Part shown: in pieces, positions 13,970 through 24,000 of the stretch
How positions within the stretch are numbered: position 1 is the stretch's first letter
Layout of the letters: every line of letters starts with the position of its first letter
Virus record (IMG/VR): IMGVR_UViG_3300027917_000110
Location: 1-33,545 of that record
From: a virus
DNA length: 33,545 nt
Reading direction: 5' to 3' (one strand)
The notes under the pieces: model-generated
Database searches by the model: none
Told to the model about the DNA's origin: nothing
What the model saw: the letters and a program-made list of their open reading frames with translations, nothing else
Translations under genes and position numbers: made by a program

Positions 13970-14473
13970 TTAACTATTAACGATTCCTTTATGTGTTAAA
14001 ACTTTAAGCATTTCTTCGTAAAATTGTTTTTCGTCCAATTCCATTTTCATATAGTTGTGTGTGGCACAACATGGCACACAATTTTCCAACGAGTACCCAA
14101 CGTTATTATTAAGCCTATCTATGCCGACATAATCTATGTGTGCGCCACAATAGTAACATGGCTGCTTCCAAAAAGTCATAAATTCATCGAACGAAAGCAC
14201 GAAACTTATGTTTCTTTTTTTGGCATTACTTTTATATGATTTATATTTTCCAACAGGACTTTTATAATATTCTTTCTGATAGTGTTTATTTTTTTCGGCC
14301 CTTTTGGCTCTTGCGGCCTTAACTTTTTCTTTGTTTTTAGCCCTGTACTTTCTGTTATATCTGTTTTTACACTCTTTGCAGTGAGCCCTTGTTCTACACG
14401 CACTGTCTTTGCGCTTCCCAAACTCTGATATGTCTTTTTCTTTTCTGCATTTTCTACACAGTTTTGTTCGCAT
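13970..14473 (-). CDS. Free-standing HNH homing endonuclease
   Basis: A 167-residue protein with an N-terminal zinc finger (Cys6/9 and Cys32/35), a basic linker (40-90), and an HNH core: CYYCG at 106-110, GIDRLNNN at 117-124, ENCVPCCATHN at 130-140. The Asp, Asn and His positions of the motif are present, so it should be active. It sits between two structural genes, and its ATG overlaps the stop of the nozzle gene by TAATG, so it uses the late operon's translation without disrupting it. It probably invaded as a homing gene. An uninvaded relative would have nozzle and ejection genes adjacent. Confidence 0.88.
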   Translation of the reverse strand: MRTKLCRKCRKEKDISEFGKRKDSACRTRAHCKECKNRYNRKYRAKNKEKVKAARAKRAEKNKHYQKEYYKSPVGKYKSYKSNAKKRNISFVLSFDEFMTFWKQPCYYCGAHIDYVGIDRLNNNVGYSLENCVPCCATHNYMKMELDEKQFYEEMLKVLTHKGIVNS

Positions 14474-17400
14474 TATTCGGTTTTTTTATCATCGCCAAGA
14501 CGGTAAGGCCCGACTTTCGTCCCAACTTCGAATGCTATTCCTGCTATTTCAAAAGATGCGCCAGTGCTTGTTCTTGTAGATTCACTCACATGCACTCTAA
14601 CACTGGTGATCTTTTGTTTAGATGTTGGAACTTCTAAAACATATGCTTGATTTTCATACGATGCATCTAACCCTTCTGTATAATATTCCGAAGCGTCAAA
14701 CTCTTTCAAAGTTGTTGCATCATATGTATAAGTATCTGTCCACACAGGATCGAAATTGTATCCTATTTTTACTACGAGTTCATGATCGCTAATGTTTTGG
14801 GCAACGATCATTATTCTTTTAAGTCTTGTAAAACCAGCTATTCCAGAGAAAGAATACCAGCCGGTCTCTATTTTAAGCTCTGGAGCATAACCATCATCTG
14901 GATTGTCAACATAACTAGCAGTATTTTGTTTCCAAATGCTACCGTCGTTTTTCTTGAACATTAGAACGTCTGTATCATCGTAGAATATAATATCCGTTCC
15001 TTGATATTGACTCCAAGTGCTCCACATTCCAAAGTGCCAGTTAAACACAAGAGCATAGCCATCTGCATCGCTATTCATCCAAATTACTTCATTCTGCTCA
15101 TGCATTACAGCACCAGCCGTAACAGTCGAGTGATCATGCCAATGCTGCACAGGGTCTCCAAAAGGCGCTATTTGTAACTGCCTATTAATCAGATAGAAAT
15201 TATCATCTGAGGCAGGAAATACAATTCCTTGAGGAGTTTGTAATATGGCCTTTTGATTGTTACAGCCCACAGTGTTTGATAATAGGCTCGGGTCATAGTA
15301 GTTGTTGCCAGTGCCAAGATTATCATACCCGGCCCCATAAGTCATATAGATTCTATTCTCTTTAAATATTAACAGTCTATCTTGGAATTCGGTTAGCGCC
15401 GTTATGGGGCCGCCTTCAGCGTTACACTCTACAGTTAAATAATCGCTATGCTCGATTCCAAAACCCTTATCGATTGGTTTTGAATATCTGATTAAAACTT
15501 CTGGCCTATCTGCGTCTACAACAAAATGTCTGTTCTGATACAGACACTGCACAGAAAATGGAGGCGGCTGAATATTGTCTAGAATGCCTCCGGTAGTATA
15601 TAGCGTCTCTTGAGATGTCAAGTCGTCGTCTGCAAGATTATCTGCGATACCAACAGACCTCTCGCTTCTGTCGCTGTTGCCAGTTGCACACCTATAATAG
15701 ATTACTCCGTTTCCTGCCGTTCTATACAGAACAACCGTTATGTCGGCACGCTTTGTAAATGTAAGCGTTGGCACGGTTACAATTGTCTGCGTGTTACCAG
15801 TAGATGTCTCTATGGTTGCTGCAGGAGAAGGAGCAGACTGATACCTGTTTCCTTTCCTGTCTGTAAACTCATATACTGCTTTATAAGAATATGTTTTATC
15901 TACATCAAGATTTCCAGAACCATTTAATACTGGCGAAACTTTGTGCGGGTAACAAATAAATGGTTGTTCATATGTTTCTTGGCCATCAAACTCAAACGGC
16001 ATAGAGCCAGGAATAATCAAAACGTCTTCGGTTTCACAAGTTTTTGCATTCCCAGCAATCATAGAAATCCATATCCTAGCCTGTCCAACATATTCTGGTT
16101 GATTATCATATATGGCTTCCGCCTGCAATGCGCCTAACAAGAACCATTCTTGTATTGTCTGTACATTTGTAGGGAAATTTGTATAATAGGCCCTGTTAAT
16201 GAGGAATTTCCCATACATCATGTCGCTGTCTTCAAATATCACGTATGTCCACTGAGATGACACATCTACGCCAGTATGTCCGTTATGCGGAATGAGCAAC
16301 ATATGCATATTTGGGCTGTCATACCAAGGCTTTGAGGCTAATTGGGCTCCCATAAGCAAACTAGAGGCGGTCCCTGCGTCTCCTGTACCACCAGAATCTT
16401 CAAAAGTATTTTGATATACTTCTCTATCCCATGCTGGCGAGCCGACGCCCTGATCTTCAAGCGTCCAGAACTGTTTACTTAGAACAGAATCGATTGCGCA
16501 GCCGGCCATATTTACAACAACCATATCAGTATCAGAAGTGCTATATACAGTATCTTGAGTAATGACGACATTTGCCTCTTCGTCAAAACCAAGAGCATAT
16601 ATTCTATGCAATGGACCAGATTCTTCAGCATATGCCATCATGATGCCAGTATCTGTGGTCTGTTGGTAAATGGCCACTGCATGAGCGTCTACAGTTGTAA
16701 ATGGCTCGTCTACCCACGCACTTTTTGTTGTGGTTGTTTTAAAACATATTAATTGTGGATATCCTGTTTGGTCAATACATGCAATTGCAATCGTTTGTGC
16801 CGTACCACCAAGATGACATATATCTATATCTGCAAGATATGCGGCTGGGACACCCTTAATTGAACCATTTAAAGTTTTAAGCTTTACGGCGCTTCCAATC
16901 GCTCCCGTAGAGGTGTTAACCTCTCTATATACCAAATCTCCGCCACCAGTTGTGCTATCAACATGAATGATATATAATCCGCTGGTCGTCGCGATACATC
17001 TTGGTGGAGAATTAGAATATCCATCAAGATCAGTATAATCTAGCTCTCTATCTGTATTAGAATCCCAAGTTTTTGCATATGCGCCAGAACCAGAAGCATT
17101 GCTGTTCCAAACTGACAGAAAAATGCTGCCTTGAAGAGCAACCTCAACTCCGCTGACCACGGTGTCTGACCTTGAATATATTTGCTCGATTTGCACCGTA
17201 GCATTTCCGATATAATCAATAACATCGAAATCGCTGCCATCGTATACTTTTACTTGGCCGGTGTTTCCATATGCAATGGCAATATCATCATATTGAGTTA
17301 GCCACTCTTCGCTATGAGCACCTATCTCTGTAGTTCCAAATCTTTTAGATATAACGCCAGCATGTTTATATACACCGTCCTCAACTCTTGTAAGGCCCTT

Positions 17401-17478
17401 CGGGCCAAGTTTTGGATCTGTATCTGTATCTAAGCCGCTTGCCAAAGATGCCGGAACTAGAGATTTGTTAATAGGCAT
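14473..17478 (-). CDS. Putative tail nozzle (tubular) protein
   Basis: A 1001-residue protein, beta-rich throughout. The N-terminus reads as usual for this podovirus nozzle/stabilisation family: PINKSLVPASLASGLDTDTDPKLGPKGL followed within 45 residues by KRFGTTEIG. In the middle an Ig-like stretch (KTYSYKAVYEFTDRKGNRYQS) is followed by the family's hallmark segment: QNRHFVVDADRPEV, RYSKPIDKG, ALTEFQDRLLIFKENRIY, TVGCNNQKAILQTPQGIVF. It probably forms the hexameric end of the short tail below the adaptor. Three DGY tripeptides occur. The Shine-Dalgarno GAGAGG is followed by TATAAT before the ATG. The homing gene follows directly. Confidence 0.7.
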   Translation of the reverse strand: MPINKSLVPASLASGLDTDTDPKLGPKGLTRVEDGVYKHAGVISKRFGTTEIGAHSEEWLTQYDDIAIAYGNTGQVKVYDGSDFDVIDYIGNATVQIEQIYSRSDTVVSGVEVALQGSIFLSVWNSNASGSGAYAKTWDSNTDRELDYTDLDGYSNSPPRCIATTSGLYIIHVDSTTGGGDLVYREVNTSTGAIGSAVKLKTLNGSIKGVPAAYLADIDICHLGGTAQTIAIACIDQTGYPQLICFKTTTTKSAWVDEPFTTVDAHAVAIYQQTTDTGIMMAYAEESGPLHRIYALGFDEEANVVITQDTVYSTSDTDMVVVNMAGCAIDSVLSKQFWTLEDQGVGSPAWDREVYQNTFEDSGGTGDAGTASSLLMGAQLASKPWYDSPNMHMLLIPHNGHTGVDVSSQWTYVIFEDSDMMYGKFLINRAYYTNFPTNVQTIQEWFLLGALQAEAIYDNQPEYVGQARIWISMIAGNAKTCETEDVLIIPGSMPFEFDGQETYEQPFICYPHKVSPVLNGSGNLDVDKTYSYKAVYEFTDRKGNRYQSAPSPAATIETSTGNTQTIVTVPTLTFTKRADITVVLYRTAGNGVIYYRCATGNSDRSERSVGIADNLADDDLTSQETLYTTGGILDNIQPPPFSVQCLYQNRHFVVDADRPEVLIRYSKPIDKGFGIEHSDYLTVECNAEGGPITALTEFQDRLLIFKENRIYMTYGAGYDNLGTGNNYYDPSLLSNTVGCNNQKAILQTPQGIVFPASDDNFYLINRQLQIAPFGDPVQHWHDHSTVTAGAVMHEQNEVIWMNSDADGYALVFNWHFGMWSTWSQYQGTDIIFYDDTDVLMFKKNDGSIWKQNTASYVDNPDDGYAPELKIETGWYSFSGIAGFTRLKRIMIVAQNISDHELVVKIGYNFDPVWTDTYTYDATTLKEFDASEYYTEGLDASYENQAYVLEVPTSKQKITSVRVHVSESTRTSTGASFEIAGIAFEVGTKVGPYRLGDDKKTE

Positions 17479-17495
17479 ATATTATACCTCTCCTT

Positions 17496-19850
17496 TTAAT
17501 CTTTGTATTTGGTAATAACCATACCAAGATATCCAACATTAAATGTTGCGCCTGCTCCACCAGCACGCTGTACAACCAAATATCCATCATCACCTGAGGT
17601 TATGTTGTTTAAATAAATTGGGCCTCCTGAAGATGTTCCCTTGAATAGATCGTTAGTGATTCTTGCGTTTGGATAATATACTGTTGAGCCGTTTACCTGG
17701 AAACTAACCAAATAATAACCAGCACTGGGAATGGTGTCGCTAACAAATTGCCAATTTACTATATAATCTCCGTCTTCTTCAAAATGTACATATGTGCTCG
17801 CGGAATCAATATCCATGTTGTATAAATTAGATGGATAACATCCATAAGTTATAGGATACCAAACCCCTTCTGTAGTAAGCGTAAAATCAACAGAGGTGTT
17901 CCATCTTACAACACCATTAGCAGCTGCAGAAAGAGGAACTCCAGGAATTGTCCAATTTCCTGTGCCATCTAGATAATAATACCCATCATTATTTAGTTTT
18001 GGTAGAAGTCCGTGGCGCGACGATGTTGCATCCAAATCTGTATTATCATCTGGAGTTGCTAAATCATCTAACTTGATGGCATCCGATCCTCCAGATTGAT
18101 GAGATGTGTTATGTGCCAGAGGAGTTTGGCTATCTGCAAGTAGCCCGCTTAATCCTGTTACATCTATTTCATCTGCTCCACCATTTTCATGAGTGGAAGC
18201 GTGTGACAATGGCGTTTGGGCGTCTGCAAGCAGGCCGCTCAGCCCAGAAACACTAATCTCGTCTGAACCGCCATCTTGATGTGTTGAGGCGTGTGCCAGA
18301 GGAGTTTGGCTATCTGCAAGTAACCCACTCAATCCTGTGACATCTATCTCGTCAGCATAGCCGTCTTGGTGAGTAACGGCATGAGACAGTGGGGTTTGAG
18401 CATCTGCCAACAGACCACTCAGACCAGAAACATTTATCTCGTCTGAGCCACCGTTTTGATGAGATGTTTTATGAGATTGTAAATTAATCTCTAACTGCTC
18501 GTCGCCGCCAGGGTTTAGAACGGTTACAATAATGCTGTCTCCAGCAACGATTTTTTGTTCCAGGAAACCCCTAGAAGTATCGTCGTCTGAAACATATGTT
18601 TTATAGTCACTTGCCACTACTGGATCCTCCGCTTTAATATGATGCATACTCATATTTAAATTATATATTTCTATATATTTGCTTGAATCTGCGGTTTTGC
18701 CCCAAACCTCAAAATAATCGCCGGACTCACAATCAAAAAAGAATACCTCTGGCAAAAGAGCCGTTGGGTTTGATAGAAACCTATATCTAAGGGTTTCAGT
18801 TAATAGCGTGCCGTTTTTATATATCCCAACTCTATCTGAGGCTCCACCATACATTTGTACGTCTACATTAAAATCCATTTTATATGTGCCGGCAACATTT
18901 ACAGTAATAGAAAAATCATTTGCGTCAACAGACACGTTGCCTGCGCCGTCACTATAGCCGTCCCACGTAGCGCTTACTAGGCTGTTGTTTATCTGTTCCC
19001 ACGTGTCTACAGCAGCAAACGTTCCAGATTTGGGAGTCTGATTTCTGTTAAACTCAACTCTTCCCCATGCAGCGTATCCATCTTGTATGTCTATTTCTGA
19101 AGATACAAAAAGTTCAGACCAGTTACCATAACCATCTAAGAACCTGTCGGCCTCTCCGCTTAATCTTGGCAATAAACCATGTTTAGACGTAGAGGCGTTC
19201 AAATCTGTATTATCGTCGGGCTCAGCCAGATCATCTAGCTTTATTTCATCTGATCCGCCTTCTTGGTGCGTTGATGCGTGTGCATCAAGATTAATTTCTA
19301 TTTCTTCATCTCCACCAGAATTTAAAACATTTAAAAAGATGCCAGTACCTGCCGCAGTTTTTTCTTGTAAATAATCAGCCGTGGTATCGTCAGATGACAC
19401 CTTTACAACGGGATTTCCGCTTTCAGATTGAATAACAAATGGAAATGCGATCCAATTTCTATCTGGTCTTGCCATAAACAGCGAACAGCTTTGCGGCTCA
19501 AGCCTTACTATACCCTCTCCACTTATTGTTGCGTTTGTGTCTGAGGGAACAACAGATACAAGAGATCCTGCACCATATGCATCATCATTTCTGATGATAA
19601 CAACTCTGCCCTGATCTTCTGGAGTTATACGCTGTAACGTTAATATAATTTCTTCGTCTGGGCCTGGCAAACACGTATAGACGCCGCCGGTTTTGGCCAT
19701 TGTGTTTTCTGAGATATTGGTCGTAGGCAAACCAAACGGAATGTCTGCATATTTAGATATTAAGTCGATAGACTTGGAGATACCATCACTAAGATCGACA
19801 AGCTCCTCTCTATCTGATATGACTTTTTTTGTTCTAATTTTACGTGACAT
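17496..19850 (-). CDS. Modular tail fibre with C1q-like tip
   Basis: A 784-residue fibre. Residues 1-140 are paralogous to the N-terminus of the next upstream gene (RKIRTKKVISD, PFG, NDDAYGAGS, VVPSD), and are likely the virion-attachment domain. Next come the VSSDDTTADYL (...) LNSGGDE module, HASTHQEGGSDE and HGLLPRLSG, then a C1q-like domain (about 260-400). A second copy of the module and five HxxxHQ/ExGxxDEI repeats separated by SGLLADxQTPL follow. The second C1q-like head at the C-terminus resembles the end of the 4531-7776 fibre. It is probably a trimeric receptor-binding or spacer fibre. Its ATG overlaps the upstream stop by TAATG. Confidence 0.82.
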   Translation of the reverse strand: MSRKIRTKKVISDREELVDLSDGISKSIDLISKYADIPFGLPTTNISENTMAKTGGVYTCLPGPDEEIILTLQRITPEDQGRVVIIRNDDAYGAGSLVSVVPSDTNATISGEGIVRLEPQSCSLFMARPDRNWIAFPFVIQSESGNPVVKVSSDDTTADYLQEKTAAGTGIFLNVLNSGGDEEIEINLDAHASTHQEGGSDEIKLDDLAEPDDNTDLNASTSKHGLLPRLSGEADRFLDGYGNWSELFVSSEIDIQDGYAAWGRVEFNRNQTPKSGTFAAVDTWEQINNSLVSATWDGYSDGAGNVSVDANDFSITVNVAGTYKMDFNVDVQMYGGASDRVGIYKNGTLLTETLRYRFLSNPTALLPEVFFFDCESGDYFEVWGKTADSSKYIEIYNLNMSMHHIKAEDPVVASDYKTYVSDDDTSRGFLEQKIVAGDSIIVTVLNPGGDEQLEINLQSHKTSHQNGGSDEINVSGLSGLLADAQTPLSHAVTHQDGYADEIDVTGLSGLLADSQTPLAHASTHQDGGSDEISVSGLSGLLADAQTPLSHASTHENGGADEIDVTGLSGLLADSQTPLAHNTSHQSGGSDAIKLDDLATPDDNTDLDATSSRHGLLPKLNNDGYYYLDGTGNWTIPGVPLSAAANGVVRWNTSVDFTLTTEGVWYPITYGCYPSNLYNMDIDSASTYVHFEEDGDYIVNWQFVSDTIPSAGYYLVSFQVNGSTVYYPNARITNDLFKGTSSGGPIYLNNITSGDDGYLVVQRAGGAGATFNVGYLGMVITKYKD

Positions 19851-21079
19851 TAATTTTCCTTTGGGCCGATACGATGTGCTGCAAAACAGATGTAATCAAA
19901 TGCCATCGCTCTTGACCAACAGTTGCCGCAATAAGGCCAATATCCATATGCTTCAAAATAATCTCCAGGGTCGCACTCTTCATAATGACGAATAACAATG
20001 CGGTGTTTGCCTGGATATAGACACGGTATTTTATATTTTGTTTCAGGAATTCGTGTGCCATTTTTATATATTATAATATGTCCAAGCTCTGAACAACTAG
20101 CACCTATCGCACTTATCGTGATGTGCGTGCTTAGTATTGTGTAATATGTTCCATAAGTCTTTGCTGTTATTGTATAGCCGTCTGAGTCCATGTAATATCC
20201 GTCAGAATAATAATCCCACGGCGGAACTTCATAATAAGAATTTGATTCGTCTAGCCTAAACGCAACAGGATCTTCAAGCTCTGTCTCAATAAATGTGTTT
20301 TCTCCAGCTTTTATAAAAGCCCACCCAGTTGTGCTTTGCCACACCGGAGATGACCAATCTCCCAGACCGTCTAAATATTCGTACCCATCATTGCTTAATT
20401 TTGGTAACAAGCCGTGTCTTAATGTTGAAGAATCTAAATCTGTATTGTCGTCTGGCTCCCCAACGTCATCTAGCTTAAAACTGTCAGCACCGCCACTTAC
20501 ATGAGTATATGCATGAGCGCCAAGTGATATTTCTAACTCCTCAGCACGAGATGGATATTTCACACTAACATTTATATTGTCTCCAGCAACAATCTTATTA
20601 ACAAGAAAATCTTCTGTCGTGTCATCAGATGATACCTTAACAAGCGCCGGCAAAAACTTTGAAAACTTCGCGGCAATCCAGTTTCCATCTTCTTTTAATA
20701 TAAACCACGACGACTCTCCTTCTGCCAGGGTCAAATAACCATCGTAATTAATGGTTTTACTATCATCTGCCGGGACAACTTTGACAAATGATCCAGAACC
20801 ATATGCATCATCGTTCTGAACTAATATGTTTTGCCCCACCTTTCCTATATTTGCTTTTTCAAGAGTGATGACAACAGTATTGGCATCCCCCGGCCTACAA
20901 ACATATGTATTTCCTAATAGTGCTGATATATTGTTTGTTACATCAACCACGGCATAACCAAACGGCTTGTCTATCTTATTAGACAAAAAATCTACGGCTT
21001 GTCTTACGCCATCGTTGAAATCTATTATCTCTTCGTTGTCAGATATAACCTTCTTGATCCGAACTTTGCGATCAGCCAT
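19850..21079 (-). CDS. Short tail fibre sharing the attachment domain
   Basis: A 409-residue fibre. The N-terminal 135 residues are paralogous to the 17496-19850 product, then come KVSSDDTTEDFLVNKIVAGD, a GGADSFKLDD repeat and HGLLPKLSNDGYEYLDG. The C-terminal 150 residues form a beta-rich C1q-like head with several Cys and many Tyr (YYSDGYYMDSDGY). With the downstream fibre it forms a pair anchored by the same domain, so they may branch from the same site or compete for it. Four DGY tripeptides occur. It follows the adaptor gene by 6 bases. Confidence 0.8.
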   Translation of the reverse strand: MADRKVRIKKVISDNEEIIDFNDGVRQAVDFLSNKIDKPFGYAVVDVTNNISALLGNTYVCRPGDANTVVITLEKANIGKVGQNILVQNDDAYGSGSFVKVVPADDSKTINYDGYLTLAEGESSWFILKEDGNWIAAKFSKFLPALVKVSSDDTTEDFLVNKIVAGDNINVSVKYPSRAEELEISLGAHAYTHVSGGADSFKLDDVGEPDDNTDLDSSTLRHGLLPKLSNDGYEYLDGLGDWSSPVWQSTTGWAFIKAGENTFIETELEDPVAFRLDESNSYYEVPPWDYYSDGYYMDSDGYTITAKTYGTYYTILSTHITISAIGASCSELGHIIIYKNGTRIPETKYKIPCLYPGKHRIVIRHYEECDPGDYFEAYGYWPYCGNCWSRAMAFDYICFAAHRIGPKEN

Positions 21080-21085
21080 TGTTTA

Positions 21086-24000
21086 TTACCACCAGTGATA
21101 TTTGGATGCTCTGTACATATCCACAACGGTTTTTGGTTTTCCTACATCTTGCTCTGCCGAACGTATGATTCTTTGTTCCACCTCTCTTAGCTGTGCTATA
21201 AATGTTGAAGGATCTTCTCGTTTAACGGCACAGGCTTTAATTGCCGTAGAAAGAATAACATGTTCCTGCCAATGATTTATAAATCTAAATGTATCTGCTG
21301 GGTCATCTAATGCCGTTGGCAGAGGAATATACGTTAAACGAACCGTACCGCTCCACGTAGGCGTTGGATGAAACTCTATTTGCTGCCCAACAATCAAATA
21401 TCTCGTGGTCCACTTATGCTGAGAAGAACAAGCATAATCATATCTTTCATCAAAATCAAACCTATCCAATACCGCATATCCGTCTTGGTTTGATGGATCT
21501 TCAACCGCCACTTGCTTCAGTTTGTAGAAATCGCTAGGAAGATCATAACCCTTTGTCCCAGAAACTACAGATATGTCACCATTGTTAAGGAAATAACTAT
21601 CCTCATGTCTGGTTACAAGATCGTAGAAAGCCGCTATTGAAGAGTTAAGCCATTCTGTTAGCTGTGAGTCGTCAAAATCGTCTTTGCTCCAACCACCACG
21701 TCCTCTGACTGCTAATTGTAGGTTTTGAAGCGTCTCAGATGTAGACGGCTTTGTTTGCTCCGCCAGATTTCTCTTGGCAAAGCTGGTTATTCTTTGCTCT
21801 GCCTTCTGTAGCTGAGCCATATAGAGCTGAGGATCTGTACCAACGGCCCCTGCACACTTCATGGCGCAATCAAGTATCACATACTCTTGCCAGTTGTTAT
21901 ATAGAGATACGGAATCAGAAGGATCAACAAGGTTTGTATAAACTGGTAGATATTCTAGGCGAACTGTGCCGCTCCAGGTAGGAGTTGGGTGTAAATGTAG
22001 AGTGTTTCCTCTGATATGATACCTTGTATTAGCTTTTGTGCCAACATATGAGCTATCATAGCGTTCTGTCCAGTTGAAATGATTCATGGTGCTATATTCG
22101 TCTGCTAATGAAGAATCATATGCGTCTACTCCAACTACTTTAAAGAAATCGCTTGGCAAATCGTATTCTCTGGTGCCAGAACTAACTGCCACATCCTCAT
22201 ATGTAAGGAAATATGAATTATCTACTTCGCAAATAGTATCTCTTAATGCTGAGATGCTGCTATTAATCCAGCCCGTTAGCTGACTATCATTTATTTGCTC
22301 TTTTGTCCAACCGCCCCTTGCTCTAATTGCTAATTGTAAGTTTCTTAATGTACCTTCGGTACTTGGAGTGGTTTTATCAACAAGATTCTGTAACGCAAAA
22401 GCTTTTATTCTTTCTTCACACTTTTGCATCTGCGCCATATATACTTGAGGATCTTTGCCCGTTGCGGCGCAAGCTTTAACACAAGCGTTTAGAACGACAT
22501 GTTCCTGCCAATTATTATATAGAGATACCGTGTCCGTTGGGTTAACAACGTTTGTATATACAGGAATATATTCAACTCTTACAACCCCAGACCACGTTGG
22601 TGTTGGGTGCAGATATAAATTATCACCTCTTACATGATATCTGGTAGTTGCTTTTTCGCTGGTAAATACATCATATCGTTCTTCCCAGTTAAAATGATTT
22701 AGTGCATAGTAACCATCTGCCAACGCGGCATCATATGCGTCTACTCCAACTACTTTGAAAAAATCTGCCGGCAGTGCATATTCTCTGGTTCCAGAGCTAA
22801 CGGCAACATCGTCGTATTCAACAAAATATGAAGGATCAATAGCACAGATTATATCTCTAAGCTCCGAGACAGATGAGTTAATCCAATCGGTTAGCTGACT
22901 ATCTCTTATGTCTGTACGCAGCCAGTTGCCACGATTTCTAACCGCAAGCTGCAGATCTTGAAGAGTTCCAGATGTGGAAGAAGCTTTCTGCTCATGGATA
23001 TCTTGCACTGCAAAACTAGTGATTCTTTGCTCTGCTCTTTGCAGTTGTGTCAAATAGTTAGCTGGGTCAAGGCCCGTAGCAATACTAGCTTTAACACACA
23101 CATCTAGCATAATCCATTCATGCCAGTGATTGAAGAGGTCAAAGGTATCTGTTGGGGACGAGAGAGCAGTGTATCTTGGGATATATTCTAAGCGTACGAT
23201 TGCCGACCAATTTGGGGTAGGATGAAAATGAATCTGGCTGCCTCGGATATGATATCTTGTGTTGCTTTGCGTAGCGGTATAAGTATCATCGTATCTTTCT
23301 GTCCAGTTAAATTGCTTCATTGTGGCGTAGCCGTCTGTCGCTCCAGAATCTTTTACATCTACACCTATTAATTTATAGAAATCAGATGGAAGGTTGTATG
23401 CTCTTGTACCTGAAGCAACCGAGATGTCTTCATATTGAACAAAATAGGAAGGGTCGCTTTGACAGACTAGATCTCTAAGAGCTGCTATGCTCCCATTAAT
23501 CCACTCAGTAAGCTGATTGTCAGAAAGATCTTCTCTTTTCCATGGGCCTCGGTTTCTTACGGCAAACTGCAAATCTCTTAGAGTTTCTGCAATTGGAGAG
23601 GTTTTTGGTTTTACAATATTATGAACGCCAGTTGCTACCAAAAGCTTTTCGGCTTCTGCTTTTTGAGAAACATAAACGGCAGGGTCTGTCTCTTCTTTTG
23701 CACAACATTTAATGGCTACATCACAGATAATCCATTCTTCGCCAATGCCATTTATAGTATCGAAACTATCCGAATTGCTTGAAAGATCTTCAAACACCGG
23801 AACATATTCAACTCTGACCGTACCGGTCCATGCCGGTTCCGGCTGGAACTCTATGACATAGTTGCCTTCCCTAGAATATTCGGCTGCAGACGTAACTCCA
23901 TGAACCATATAGCGAGTAGACTCTTTCGCTGATGTGAAAAAGTCATCATATCTTTCCTCCCAATTAAATGATTCTAATACGCTATATCCGTCTGCCGTAG

